The position numbers and the translations under genes are program-made. The notes beneath the pieces were generated by a model. It made no database searches. It saw only the letters and a program-made list of their open reading frames with translations, and had not been told where the DNA came from. Of a stretch of DNA of 11,349 nt, positions 1-6,493 are shown one piece after another (position 1 is the stretch's first letter; each line of letters opens with the position of its first letter). This stretch comes from JAIPEI01 sp964443135 (lineage in GTDB: Bacteria; Desulfobacterota; DSM-4660; Desulfatiglandales; HGW-15), in the NCBI GenBank assembly GCA_964443135.1, contig CAYUBQ010000102.1, positions 1 to 11,349 on the forward strand, written 5' to 3'.

Positions 1-1
1 G

Positions 2-268
2 GCGAAAGCCACCACCCAAGCCATTGCCGACGAACAGGGCGCAAGCCGAGAGAAGGCCCTCAAGGTGATCGGCAAGGCCATGGACGCCGGCCTGAAGCGG
101 AACAAGCCTGACTTGGGCATTGCCTTGAAAGGGGCTGACCTGGCCCTCAAGATCCATGACGCCTACCCCTCCGAAAAAATCAACCACACCCATGAAATGG
201 GCGAAAACGCCATGTCCGTTGCAGTCCGTGTCCTCCAGGGTATGAGGAAAGATGACGCAAACGGCTGA
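2..268 (+). CDS. Probable terminase small subunit, C-terminal part (5' end outside window)
   Basis: The frame is open from the left edge to a TGA at 266-268, giving 88 visible residues, so the true start lies upstream. The GTG at 65 is an internal in-frame codon and need not be the start. The visible part is Lys/Ala-rich and predicted helical, with the stretch DLGIALKGADLALKIHDAYP in the middle. This looks like the central oligomerisation region of phage small terminases, which recognise the packaging site and recruit the large subunit; the N-terminal DNA-binding helix-turn-helix would be outside the window. The assignment rests mainly on position, since the stop overlaps the large terminase start by 17 nt, the usual terS-terL order. 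What is seen is an open helical frame; the function is inference. It could instead be another small gene that precedes the large terminase. Confidence 0.6.
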   Translation, partial: AKATTQAIADEQGASREKALKVIGKAMDAGLKRNKPDLGIALKGADLALKIHDAYPSEKINHTHEMGENAMSVAVRVLQGMRKDDANG

Positions 269-1895
269 AAACTTCGAGGAGCAGGTCCGGGAGTCGTTCG
301 AGTGCATCAACTCGTTCGACTACTTCGTCCGGAACTACTGCTGGATCGAGGACAAGAACACCGGGAGCGCCATCCCCTTCGACCTGTGGCCCGCCCAACG
401 GGACGTGGTGCCGAAGTTCCTCTCCTCCTACCGCCTGATCATCCTCAAGGCCCGGCAGCTCGGCCTCACCTGGCTGACCGCCTCCTACTGCCTGTGGCTC
501 GCCATCACCAAGCCCCTCCAGCTGATCGTGGTGATTTCGGCCACCGAGGACCTCGCCAAGGAGTTCCTGGGCCGGATCGCCTTCATGCGGGCAAGGTTGC
601 CCGGTTGGCTCCACCCGCCGGTGAAAAGGGAGACCAGCGAGAACCTGGAGTTCTCCCACATGGACGAGCAGGGCCACCCGGTCTCTTCGGTCATCCAATC
701 CCTTCCCACCACCGAGAAGGGGGCGCAGTCGAAGACCCCGACCGTCATGGTGATTGATGAGTCCGCCCTCAACCGCTACTTCCGCTCCATCTTCGCCTCT
801 TCCAAGCCCGGCCTGGACGCCGCCAAGGGCCGGTTGGTGATCATCTCGAACGCCATCAAAACCGCCCCGGGTTGGCCCTTCACCCGCGAACTCTACCAGA
901 ACAGCATGAGGGGCGAGAACGACTTCGACCGGATCTTCATGGACTGGCAGGCCCGGCCCGACCGGCCGGCGGACTTCATCCAGCGGCAGCTCCGGGAGGG
1001 GATGCACGAGGAGGACGTGAGCCAGCACTACCCGGCAAGCGAGGACGAGGCCATCAGCACGATGCTGGGTAGTTACTTCGGCAAGACCCTGGCCCGACAT
1101 TCCGGCACCACCCAGGACGGCGTGAGGGGGTATCTCGTCAAGGACAAGGCCGGCGAGATCGAGTTCCGGGAGGACCGGAAGGGGGCCCTGGAGGTTTGGC
1201 GGTTTCCCTACCACGAAACCGACTCATGGGACGGTTCATGGTGGGCGCGACGTTATGCTGGCGGCTCCGACGTCTCGGAAGGCCTTGGGCAATCATACAG
1301 CGTTGCGTACATCATGGACCGGCATTTTGACGAGCTGGCATGCAGGCTCAGAAGCAACCGGATCGACGCCCACACCTGGGCCGAGATGCTCCACCTCCTC
1401 GCCCAATGGTACAAGAGCGCCGTGGAGTTCCGGCCGGACGGCTCCCTGGCTTACGACAACGCCCTCCTGTGCGTGGAGCGGACCGGGGCGGGGCAGACCA
1501 CGGTCAAGCGCCTGAAGGACTTGGGCGCGAACCAGTACGTCCGGCAGATGCCGGGGAAGCTCAAGGGCGAGTGGACGAGCGAGTTCGGCTGGTCCGAGAC
1601 CGAGCAGGCCAAGCACGACCTATCGGAGGACCTGCGGCGGTGGTTCCGGACCTGCCGGGGCCATGTGTATGACGCCATCCTGCTGGACGAATGTTCGACC
1701 TGGATCCAGCCGGAAGGCACCCGCAGGCTCGGCCCGGAGGAGGGCCATTACGGGGATTGTGTGATAGCCGCAGGTTGCACGGTCCAGGCCGACCTGTTCC
1801 TGGGCGGCAGCCCGAAGCGCCTGGAGCCGCCCTTGACCGGGTGGAGGGCGCGTATCTTCGAGGAAGAGGGAGATCGTTCCGAATGGACTCTGTAG
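252..1895 (+). CDS. terL: Terminase large subunit (packaging ATPase and nuclease)
   Basis: This 547-residue protein would be the DNA-packaging motor: it binds the portal, translocates DNA by ATP hydrolysis and cuts the concatemer. The N-terminal ATPase shows a terminase-type Walker A, KARQLGLT (66-73), a Walker B VMVIDES with D169 and E170 (165-171), and a coupling-motif-like IISNA (197-201). YPASEDEAI (260-268) resembles the segment at the end of the ATPase domain in many terminases. The C-terminal RNase H-like nuclease has the expected three acidic positions: D340 in YAGGSDVSEG, E409 in LLCVERTGAG, and D502 in HYGDCVIAAG. All key residues are intact and the length is normal for the family. 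The ATG at 252 follows GAGG (244-247) and overlaps the upstream gene by 17 nt. Family membership is very likely. The packaging strategy (cos or headful) cannot be read from this sequence. Confidence 0.95.
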   Translation: MTQTAENFEEQVRESFECINSFDYFVRNYCWIEDKNTGSAIPFDLWPAQRDVVPKFLSSYRLIILKARQLGLTWLTASYCLWLAITKPLQLIVVISATEDLAKEFLGRIAFMRARLPGWLHPPVKRETSENLEFSHMDEQGHPVSSVIQSLPTTEKGAQSKTPTVMVIDESALNRYFRSIFASSKPGLDAAKGRLVIISNAIKTAPGWPFTRELYQNSMRGENDFDRIFMDWQARPDRPADFIQRQLREGMHEEDVSQHYPASEDEAISTMLGSYFGKTLARHSGTTQDGVRGYLVKDKAGEIEFREDRKGALEVWRFPYHETDSWDGSWWARRYAGGSDVSEGLGQSYSVAYIMDRHFDELACRLRSNRIDAHTWAEMLHLLAQWYKSAVEFRPDGSLAYDNALLCVERTGAGQTTVKRLKDLGANQYVRQMPGKLKGEWTSEFGWSETEQAKHDLSEDLRRWFRTCRGHVYDAILLDECSTWIQPEGTRRLGPEEGHYGDCVIAAGCTVQADLFLGGSPKRLEPPLTGWRARIFEEEGDRSEWTL

Positions 1896-2368
1896 ACCGC
1901 ACCGACAAGACCCCCAAGAACCGGGCCAAGCACCCCGACAAGACGCTCATCCCGCGCCTGCTGGACCTCCGGAACTGGGTTGACAACTTGAACCAGGCCC
2001 CGGACCTCGCCATGCGGGGCGGGTCGTTCAAGGGCCTGGACCAGTCCCAGGTGTTTACCACCTCCTGCGACGGCTGGACGTTCGGCTACAGGCTGATCGA
2101 CATGGGGGCCATGATGCGCCGGCGGGTCTTCATCAAGAATACCGAGGAGAACATCGAGGCCATCCCCAACAACGAGATCGAACCCATCATGCTGGCGGTC
2201 TTCGAGGTGTTCGTGGATAAGGGTGTCCCGGCCCACCGGTTCGAGCCCATTGCGGCCGATGCGTTCGTGCTGGAGCAGGACTTCATCCCGCTCCTGCTGA
2301 CGAAGCGGGAAGCGGCAGGGATCACGATCAATGACGAGGCCTTCGGGTCGGGGAAGGTGTTGAACTGA
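1883..2368 (+). CDS. Hypothetical protein between terminase and portal (161 aa)
   Basis: I do not recognise this protein. The frame is open from 1691, but upstream of 1883 it lies inside the terminase gene. The ATG at 1883 is preceded by GAGGGAG (1866-1872, 10 nt spacer) and overlaps terL by 13 nt, so translation is probably coupled. The N-terminal 20 residues are basic and polar (Lys, Arg, Asp). A soluble mixed alpha/beta region follows, with an amphipathic middle rich in Glu, Ile and Val (IEAIPNNEIEPIMLAVFEVF), and the C-terminus is LLTKREAAGITINDEAFGSG. There is no signal peptide, membrane helix or Cys cluster. Its place between terL and portal is one where phages often carry packaging accessory or small hypothetical genes, but nothing here fixes a role. 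Confidence 0.8.
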   Translation: MDSVDRTDKTPKNRAKHPDKTLIPRLLDLRNWVDNLNQAPDLAMRGGSFKGLDQSQVFTTSCDGWTFGYRLIDMGAMMRRRVFIKNTEENIEAIPNNEIEPIMLAVFEVFVDKGVPAHRFEPIAADAFVLEQDFIPLLLTKREAAGITINDEAFGSGKVLN

Positions 2369-2384
2369 GGGGAGGGAGTGAAAA

Positions 2385-2648
2385 ATGAGGATCACCGTCA
2401 AGAAAACGGGAAGCATTTTGATCCCAGGCGCACCCGATCATAGGGTGGCGTCATACGAGTTCTGTTGCCGTGAGATGGCGATGGCGATCAGCAATGATGC
2501 GAGGAACGCCGTGGGTAGCGGCCTTAGTGTTGCCCATCCGGTGAATGATGTAGGCATGGGTATTCTCATCGCGGGTTGCGCTACCGGGATTCGATACTGC
2601 CCATGGTGCGGTAAAGAAATCCGCAATCACCTTCAAGAAAAGGAGTAA
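2385..2648 (+). CDS. Small protein with two Cys pairs, possible zinc ribbon (87 aa)
   Basis: The ATG at 2385 follows a strong SD, GGAGGGAG (2371-2378, 6 nt spacer). The product has an adjacent pair C27-C28 (YEFCCREM) and a C-terminal knuckle C72-P-W-C75-G (IRYCPWCGKEI), plus C65. Small phage and bacterial proteins with a CC pair followed by a C-terminal CPxCG often appear to bind one zinc ion, and this is the best guess here. The central part, about residues 29-65, is Ala/Gly/Met-rich and shows no further motif. GC is about 55% across the gene, lower than in terL or portal, which suggests a later arrival as an accessory gene. The function is unknown; a small DNA- or protein-binding factor is possible, and metal binding is inferred only from the cysteines. 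Confidence 0.75.
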   Translation: MRITVKKTGSILIPGAPDHRVASYEFCCREMAMAISNDARNAVGSGLSVAHPVNDVGMGILIAGCATGIRYCPWCGKEIRNHLQEKE

Positions 2649-2651
2649 GAC

Positions 2652-2714
2652 ATGCCCTGCAAAGGAAAAGGTAAAGGCAAGAAGGGGAAAAAGGAGAAGG
2701 GGAAGGGGAAGTAA
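2652..2714 (+). CDS. Lys/Gly-rich 20-residue peptide ORF abutting the portal gene
   Basis: ATG at 2652, TAA at 2712-2714. The codons read MPCKGKGKGKKGKK followed by EKGKGK, so 11 of 20 residues are Lys. An AGGAG (2641-2645) sits 6 nt upstream, at the end of the previous gene. The TAA is directly followed by the portal ATG, so ribosomes finishing this ORF would be placed exactly at the portal start. The 3' half is an unbroken 33-nt purine run (2679-2711) that also supplies the portal SD (AAGGGG, 2703-2708). Two readings are possible. It may be a real, very basic peptide able to bind nucleic acid, or a translated leader whose codons are constrained by SD-like DNA. I cannot separate them; the SD and spacing make translation plausible. 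Confidence 0.5.
   Translation: MPCKGKGKGKKGKKEKGKGK
2679..2711 (+). repeat. 33-nt uninterrupted purine tract with portal SD
   Basis: Every base from 2679 to 2711 is A or G, mostly in AAG, GGG and GAG units. The tract contains several overlapping SD-like sites; the one at 2703-2708 has ideal spacing to the portal ATG at 2715. It also encodes the Lys/Gly-rich peptide in frame. Confidence 0.7.
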
Positions 2715-4724
2715 ATGATCTCCATCGACCTCCAGAAGCTCAAGAACGCCGGCGCACCCAAAGAGGTGGTCGAGGTGTACGAGTATTTCAAGCTCTACGC
2801 CGAGGCCCAGGAGCGCAAGAAGTGGCAGAAGCGCCAGGAGGAGAACTGGGACGCCATCGAGAACGACTTCTGGAGCGCCAAGGAGAAAGAGGAGTTCAAG
2901 CGGGACCGGCAGGTGGTCCTGAACATCAACGAACTGGTGAAGGGTGTGCAGTCCATCTGCGCGGTGGTGACCGCCGAGCGGCCGGAGTACAAATGCCACC
3001 CGCGGGGCGAGAACGACCTCTATGTGGCGGAGCTCCTCCAGCGCGGCCTCGACACCGTCTGGATCAAGTCCGAGGGCGGGCAGGTCATCTACCACTGGAA
3101 CGAGGAGCGGGAGATCGGCGGCCTGGGTTGGCTGAACGTCTCCTTCGACCCCGACAAGGGCCCGTTCGGCCGCATCCAGTTCGACGACGAGGACCCGACC
3201 TGTGTGTTCGTGGATCCCAAGAGCCGGAAGCAGGACTACTCGGACTCCCACATCATCAAGGCCCGGACGCGAACAAAACAGTACATCAAGGACACTTACG
3301 GCGATGAGATTTCCGACGAGGACCTCTACTGGGAAAAGGCGACAATCGAGGAAATCACAGAGGAGAGCCATAGCCAAGGCCTCACGTCCGGCGACAACTA
3401 CACGCTGGACGAGGGGCCACCTGATTCGGCCCCCTCGGACTCCGTACGAGAGCGACAGGATATTTGGGAAGTCGAGGCCCTCCTTCTCAAGAAGCGGGAG
3501 GAAACCTGGGTTATCTTCCGCGGACCTGACGGAAGCCCTCAAACCGCCCAAGTTGAACCTGGAGAGGGGGAAGACGAGGAAGAGGCGGCCAAACGAGCCG
3601 TTCCGGAAGGGGCCGAGTTTATTTCCACATGGAAGCGGCGGCGGGAGATTCGGGAGCACCGGCTGATCGTCGGGAAGAAGATGGTCGAGAAGACCGAGGA
3701 CCCCTACGGCGTGGACGCCGACGGGAACCCGGTGATCAACCTCGTTCCGTTGGCGGCCCAGAGGAGTCGGAGCGCCTACCCGATCAGCCCCACGACCTAC
3801 GCGAGGGACCTGAACAAGGCCTTCTGCAAGGCCCTCATCCAGTTCTTGAACCACCTCTCGCACAACGTCAACTCCCCCATCATAGAGGCGGACAACGCCG
3901 TCCGGTGGGAGGGGCAACCCGGGGCACCCGGGAGCAGGGCGAGGGTGGACCTCCAGAAGGCGGGCGGAAACATCCAGAACGCCTTGAGTCGCCTCCAGCC
4001 TGGCGCCTTCCAGGCCGCGCACTTCCTGGAGCTCCGGGAAGGTATCCGGGGGGACATCAACTCGGCCTTTGATAGCCACGAGGTCATGCGCGGGAAGATC
4101 CCGGAAGGGACGGACCCCAGCGGCAGGACTGTCCTGGCCCTCCAGGACATGGCCGGCATGATGAACCAGCCCCGGCTCCGCTCCCTCGAGAGCGCCCTGG
4201 TCCAGATGGCCAAGTGCATCATCAGCCTGATGCTCAAGCACTGGACCCGAAGCCAGTGGGAGCGCCTGATCGAGCCCGACGAGATGAAAAGCTGGATCCC
4301 GCCCGAGGAGCGCCCCCGGATGATGCAGCAGCAAGGCGGGCAGCAGCAGGGCGGCCCGATGGGTGGTCAACCCATGATGGGCGGCCCACAGGTCGGAAAC
4401 AGGCCGCAGCTGACGCCGGAGCAGCAGGCGGGAGTCCAGGAGAAGTGGATGGCGGCCCTGGAGAAGCTCCGCCCGATGGATCACACCCAGGACCCGCAGG
4501 TCGATGTGGTGGACCTGGACATCAAGATCACCTCCGGGTCGAGCATGCCGACCAATAGAATCGCCAAATTGGACTTCGCCCTCCAGATGGCCGATGCCGG
4601 CGTTTACGACCGGCTGGCGGTCTTGGAGTATGTGGACGACCCCAAGGCCGAGGAGATTGATGCCCGCATGCGACAGCAGGAGCAACAGGCCATGATGGCT
4701 GAAGCTATGGGGAAGGGGTCGTGA
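2715..4724 (+). CDS. Portal protein, P22-like
   Basis: At 669 residues this would form the dodecameric ring at one head vertex through which DNA enters and to which the tail attaches. The N-terminal half follows the pattern of P22-type portals: a charged helical start (about 20-60), NINELVKGVQSICAVVTAER (about 76-95), then a core with GLGWLNVSFD and the DPTCVFVDPKS segment. A charged, Glu-rich stretch (about 210-310) is followed by helical regions leading to EVMRGKIPEGTDPSG and a long C-terminal helix. From about residue 536 there is a 25-residue low-complexity Gln/Gly/Met linker (MMQQQGGQQQGGPMGG), then a helical tail. The ATG directly follows the TAA of the upstream small ORF and has SD AAGGGG at 2703-2708. 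Size, order and position after terL all agree; the closest family is inferred by eye. Confidence 0.88.
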   Translation: MISIDLQKLKNAGAPKEVVEVYEYFKLYAEAQERKKWQKRQEENWDAIENDFWSAKEKEEFKRDRQVVLNINELVKGVQSICAVVTAERPEYKCHPRGENDLYVAELLQRGLDTVWIKSEGGQVIYHWNEEREIGGLGWLNVSFDPDKGPFGRIQFDDEDPTCVFVDPKSRKQDYSDSHIIKARTRTKQYIKDTYGDEISDEDLYWEKATIEEITEESHSQGLTSGDNYTLDEGPPDSAPSDSVRERQDIWEVEALLLKKREETWVIFRGPDGSPQTAQVEPGEGEDEEEAAKRAVPEGAEFISTWKRRREIREHRLIVGKKMVEKTEDPYGVDADGNPVINLVPLAAQRSRSAYPISPTTYARDLNKAFCKALIQFLNHLSHNVNSPIIEADNAVRWEGQPGAPGSRARVDLQKAGGNIQNALSRLQPGAFQAAHFLELREGIRGDINSAFDSHEVMRGKIPEGTDPSGRTVLALQDMAGMMNQPRLRSLESALVQMAKCIISLMLKHWTRSQWERLIEPDEMKSWIPPEERPRMMQQQGGQQQGGPMGGQPMMGGPQVGNRPQLTPEQQAGVQEKWMAALEKLRPMDHTQDPQVDVVDLDIKITSGSSMPTNRIAKLDFALQMADAGVYDRLAVLEYVDDPKAEEIDARMRQQEQQAMMAEAMGKGS

Positions 4725-4924
4725 CCGACTGGGTCGTGACAGTCCTCTTCCTGGCCGCCCTCATCCTCGCCTTTGCAGGCGACTGGTCGAGCGGCCTGAA
4801 TCGGGAGAAGCCAAGCCAGGGGTTCAACATGCCCCGCGTCATCGGGTGGGTGCCGGAGGGGGTGGAGTTGAGAGAGACGGAATGCGGGTTTTGTTTTGTG
4901 AGGCCGGTGGAGACGACCAAGTAA
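4721..4924 (+). CDS. Small single-helix membrane protein (67 aa)
   Basis: A GTG start at 4721 overlaps the portal stop (GTGA, 4 nt), and GGGGA (4709-4713) is a usable SD. Residues 4-20, WVVTVLFLAALILAFAG, form one strong hydrophobic helix right at the N-terminus. The rest is soluble, with a Pro/Glu-rich middle and the C-terminal GFCFVRPVETTK. With no positive charge before the helix and no A-X-A site after it, this looks more like a membrane anchor than a cleaved signal. It is not recognisable as a holin (one helix only, long polar tail) or as a spanin (no lipobox). Being coupled to the portal gene, it is probably made late, but its role is unknown. Confidence 0.65.
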   Translation: MTDWVVTVLFLAALILAFAGDWSSGLNREKPSQGFNMPRVIGWVPEGVELRETECGFCFVRPVETTK

Positions 4925-4941
4925 AAGAGGCGGACTTATAG

Positions 4942-5178
4942 ATGGGCGTGAGTTTATGTAAAAAGAGAGAGGCTTTACTTAGGGATAATCAAGCATGCAA
5001 AAGGTGCGGAAGATCGTTGTACTTGATGACAAAAAGAAAAGGCGCCAAAAAGGCTCATGTGCATCATGTTGTCCCAAAAAGAGAGGGAGGAGATGATTCC
5101 ACAGAGAATCTTCTAAGTACCTGCTGGCCTTGTGAGGTGTTATTTCATGGACACAAAAGGAAGGGACACACGAACTAA
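4942..5178 (+). CDS. HNH endonuclease, small free-standing
   Basis: This 78-residue protein carries a compact HNH (beta-beta-alpha metal) nuclease fold: C19-x-x-C22 (ACKRCGRS), then H39-V-H41-H42 (AHVHHVVPKREGG), N56 (STENLL) and C61-x-x-C64 (CWPC), ending FHGHKRKGH. The two CxxC pairs would hold a structural zinc, while H41/H42 and N56 belong to the active site. In many relatives a His or Asn directly follows the second CxxC; here it is Glu (E65), with His at 69 and 71, so the third metal ligand is uncertain. The ATG at 4942 has a weak SD (GAGG, 4927-4930, 11 nt spacer). GC is about 43% over 4921-5160 against about 68% at 4801-4860, and AAA, AGA and TTA codons are frequent. This indicates separate origin. 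It may be a mobile HNH gene or a packaging-linked HNH as in HK97. Confidence 0.88.
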   Translation: MGVSLCKKREALLRDNQACKRCGRSLYLMTKRKGAKKAHVHHVVPKREGGDDSTENLLSTCWPCEVLFHGHKRKGHTN

Positions 5179-5206
5179 CCAAACAACCGAATAACGGGGT
5201 CCTGAC

Positions 5207-5222
5207 GGGGGCGGCCACCCCC
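5207..5222 (+). other. Short G5/C5 hairpin after the HNH gene
   Basis: GGGGG (5207-5211) and CCCCC (5218-5222) can pair around a six-base loop, 28 nt after the HNH stop. No T tract follows, so this is not a terminator alone. It may protect the 3' end of the HNH transcript, or be chance in GC-rich DNA. Confidence 0.3.
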
Positions 5223-5244
5223 TGAAGGCGCAAGAACAAGAAAG

Positions 5245-5283
5245 CGGCATTCGGGTGCCCGAACACCTGAATGCCGTTTTTTT
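5245..5283 (+). terminator. Strong rho-independent terminator between HNH and scaffold genes
   Basis: Arms 5245-5257 and 5264-5276 pair over 13 bp with a single G-T position and a six-base loop (CCCGAA), followed immediately by seven T (5277-5283). The preceding AAAG (5241-5244) can extend pairing into the T tract. This is a textbook intrinsic terminator for + strand transcription. It would stop readthrough from the packaging genes and HNH gene into the scaffold and capsid genes, so those should have their own promoter or rely on antitermination. Confidence 0.92.
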
Positions 5284-5364
5284 GTGCCCCGACCAACAGC
5301 CCTCTGGGCAGGCTCAAAACGCCCTGCACTGTCCATCTGAAGGGGAGCGAAAGGAGAGGACGCC

Positions 5365-6462
5365 ATGGGAGACGAGGCGATCCGAGCACAATTCAGCGAC
5401 GAGGACTGGACCGCACTCCAGGAGGCCGGGGAACTGGACCTCGAGGAGGACGACACCACTCCCGCCGTCGCTGAGACCGGGCCGGAAACCGGGGAAACCA
5501 AAGAGGCCGAAGGGGACACCTCCGAGGGGACCGAAACCGAGCAAGCTGCACCAGAGGAAGAAGAGTCGGAATCAGCCACCGACACCGAGGCAGAGGCCGA
5601 GCAGGTCGAGGAGGAGGAGGCGGAGGACAAGGAGCCGCCCGTTCAGAAGAGAATCGACCGGCTCACTTGGGAGAAAAACGAAACGCAACGGAGGTTGGAC
5701 CTCCTACGCACCAACCCGGAGGAATACTACCGGCAGTATCCGGACGAAAGACCGCAACAGGAAACCCCGCAGCAGCAGGCGCCCCAGCAGGGGCAGCAAC
5801 CCCAGGCCGGGCAAGTTCCAGCATTCAGCCAATGCCTGGGGATGCCGATTCAGGGCGGCCAGTTCGAGGGCTACACCCTGGGGGACCTCTGGAACTCGGA
5901 GGACAAGAACCTCCAGGCGGCGGCCATCGACCTCTACAACGGCTACCGCGACACGGTCCAGGCGCAGGTGAGCGAGCAGCAGGCCCAGGAGCAGGCCACC
6001 AAGCAGGAGATCGAGCAGACCTACGACGGCTTCGTCTCCGACCGGGCCAAGGCCTTGACCGGCAAAGAGGACGTGAACGCCCTCACCGCCGACGAGCAGA
6101 AGCGGGTTTCCAACGAAGTGCAGGCAACCATCGACTACGCGGAGAAGAACGGCATCTCGCCGATGCGCCTGGACCTCGCCCACAAGCTCATGCACTACGA
6201 CGAGGACATCCGCAAGGCGGAGGAGCGTGGCGTGAAGGGCCTTGTGGAGCACACCAGCAAGCGGGGGCCCAGGACCGCCTCATCCTCGAACGTGGGGAGC
6301 GGGGCGAGCAAGGGCGACCCTTATGCCCAGTACCTCGAGATGGGTGAGGACGCCCTCCTGGACAAGATCGAGTCCATGGGCGACGCGGAGATCGACCGGT
6401 TCCTGAAGAACGCAACGCCGGAGTTCAGGCAGAAGCACCCGGCGTTGCCGTATCCGGATTAG
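5365..6462 (+). CDS. Probable head scaffolding protein
   Basis: This 365-residue protein lies directly upstream of the major capsid gene, the usual place for a scaffold, and has the composition expected of one. Residues 10-90 are extremely acidic and Thr/Glu-rich (EEEESESATDTEAEAEQVEE). Next come a charged helix (94-115, QKRIDRLTWEKNETQRRLDL), a Gln/Pro-rich linker (129-150, ending QQGQQPQAGQ), and a long helical Gln/Glu region (190-300). The C-terminal helix-turn (318-365, YLEMGEDALLDKIESMGDAE) may contact capsid protein. There is one Cys and no membrane segment. Scaffolds guide procapsid assembly and leave or are cut before packaging; no protease motif is visible. The ATG at 5365 follows AAGGAGAGG (5351-5359). 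Function is inferred from position and composition, since scaffold sequences diverge strongly. Confidence 0.8.
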   Translation: MGDEAIRAQFSDEDWTALQEAGELDLEEDDTTPAVAETGPETGETKEAEGDTSEGTETEQAAPEEEESESATDTEAEAEQVEEEEAEDKEPPVQKRIDRLTWEKNETQRRLDLLRTNPEEYYRQYPDERPQQETPQQQAPQQGQQPQAGQVPAFSQCLGMPIQGGQFEGYTLGDLWNSEDKNLQAAAIDLYNGYRDTVQAQVSEQQAQEQATKQEIEQTYDGFVSDRAKALTGKEDVNALTADEQKRVSNEVQATIDYAEKNGISPMRLDLAHKLMHYDEDIRKAEERGVKGLVEHTSKRGPRTASSSNVGSGASKGDPYAQYLEMGEDALLDKIESMGDAEIDRFLKNATPEFRQKHPALPYPD

Positions 6463-6493
6463 GTGCGAGGGGTTCAGCCAGAAGAGGTGAAAA

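Noticed and set aside
180..1214. 344-residue open frame on the - strand opposite the terminase
   Set aside because: The terminase frame carries all catalytic motifs. The antisense product is low-complexity Gly/Leu/Val/Pro.
1980..2010. TTGACAA resembling a -35 promoter box
   Set aside because: No -10 element follows at 16-18 nt, and the site is inside a coding region.
2683..2696. GGGGAAAAAGG as a possible -1 ribosomal slippery site before the portal
   Set aside because: In the reading frame of the small ORF it does not fit the X XXY YYZ pattern, and no downstream structure is evident.
3301..3630. Possible recombinant patch in the portal gene with more A-rich codons
   Set aside because: GC varies only between about 52% and 65% in the parts counted, and the Glu/Lys/Gln-rich protein sequence can explain it. 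Too weak to call.
2451..4685. 744-residue open frame on the - strand opposite the portal gene
   Set aside because: Its product is Leu/Val/Arg/Gly/His-rich with no domain pattern, as expected from reading high-GC codons in reverse. The + strand portal shows clear family structure and an SD.
5255..5971. 238-residue + strand open frame overlapping the scaffold gene
   Set aside because: It is Arg/Pro/Thr/Ser-rich, has no SD, starts inside the terminator stem, and is explained by the frame-shifted reading of Glu/Gln-rich codons.
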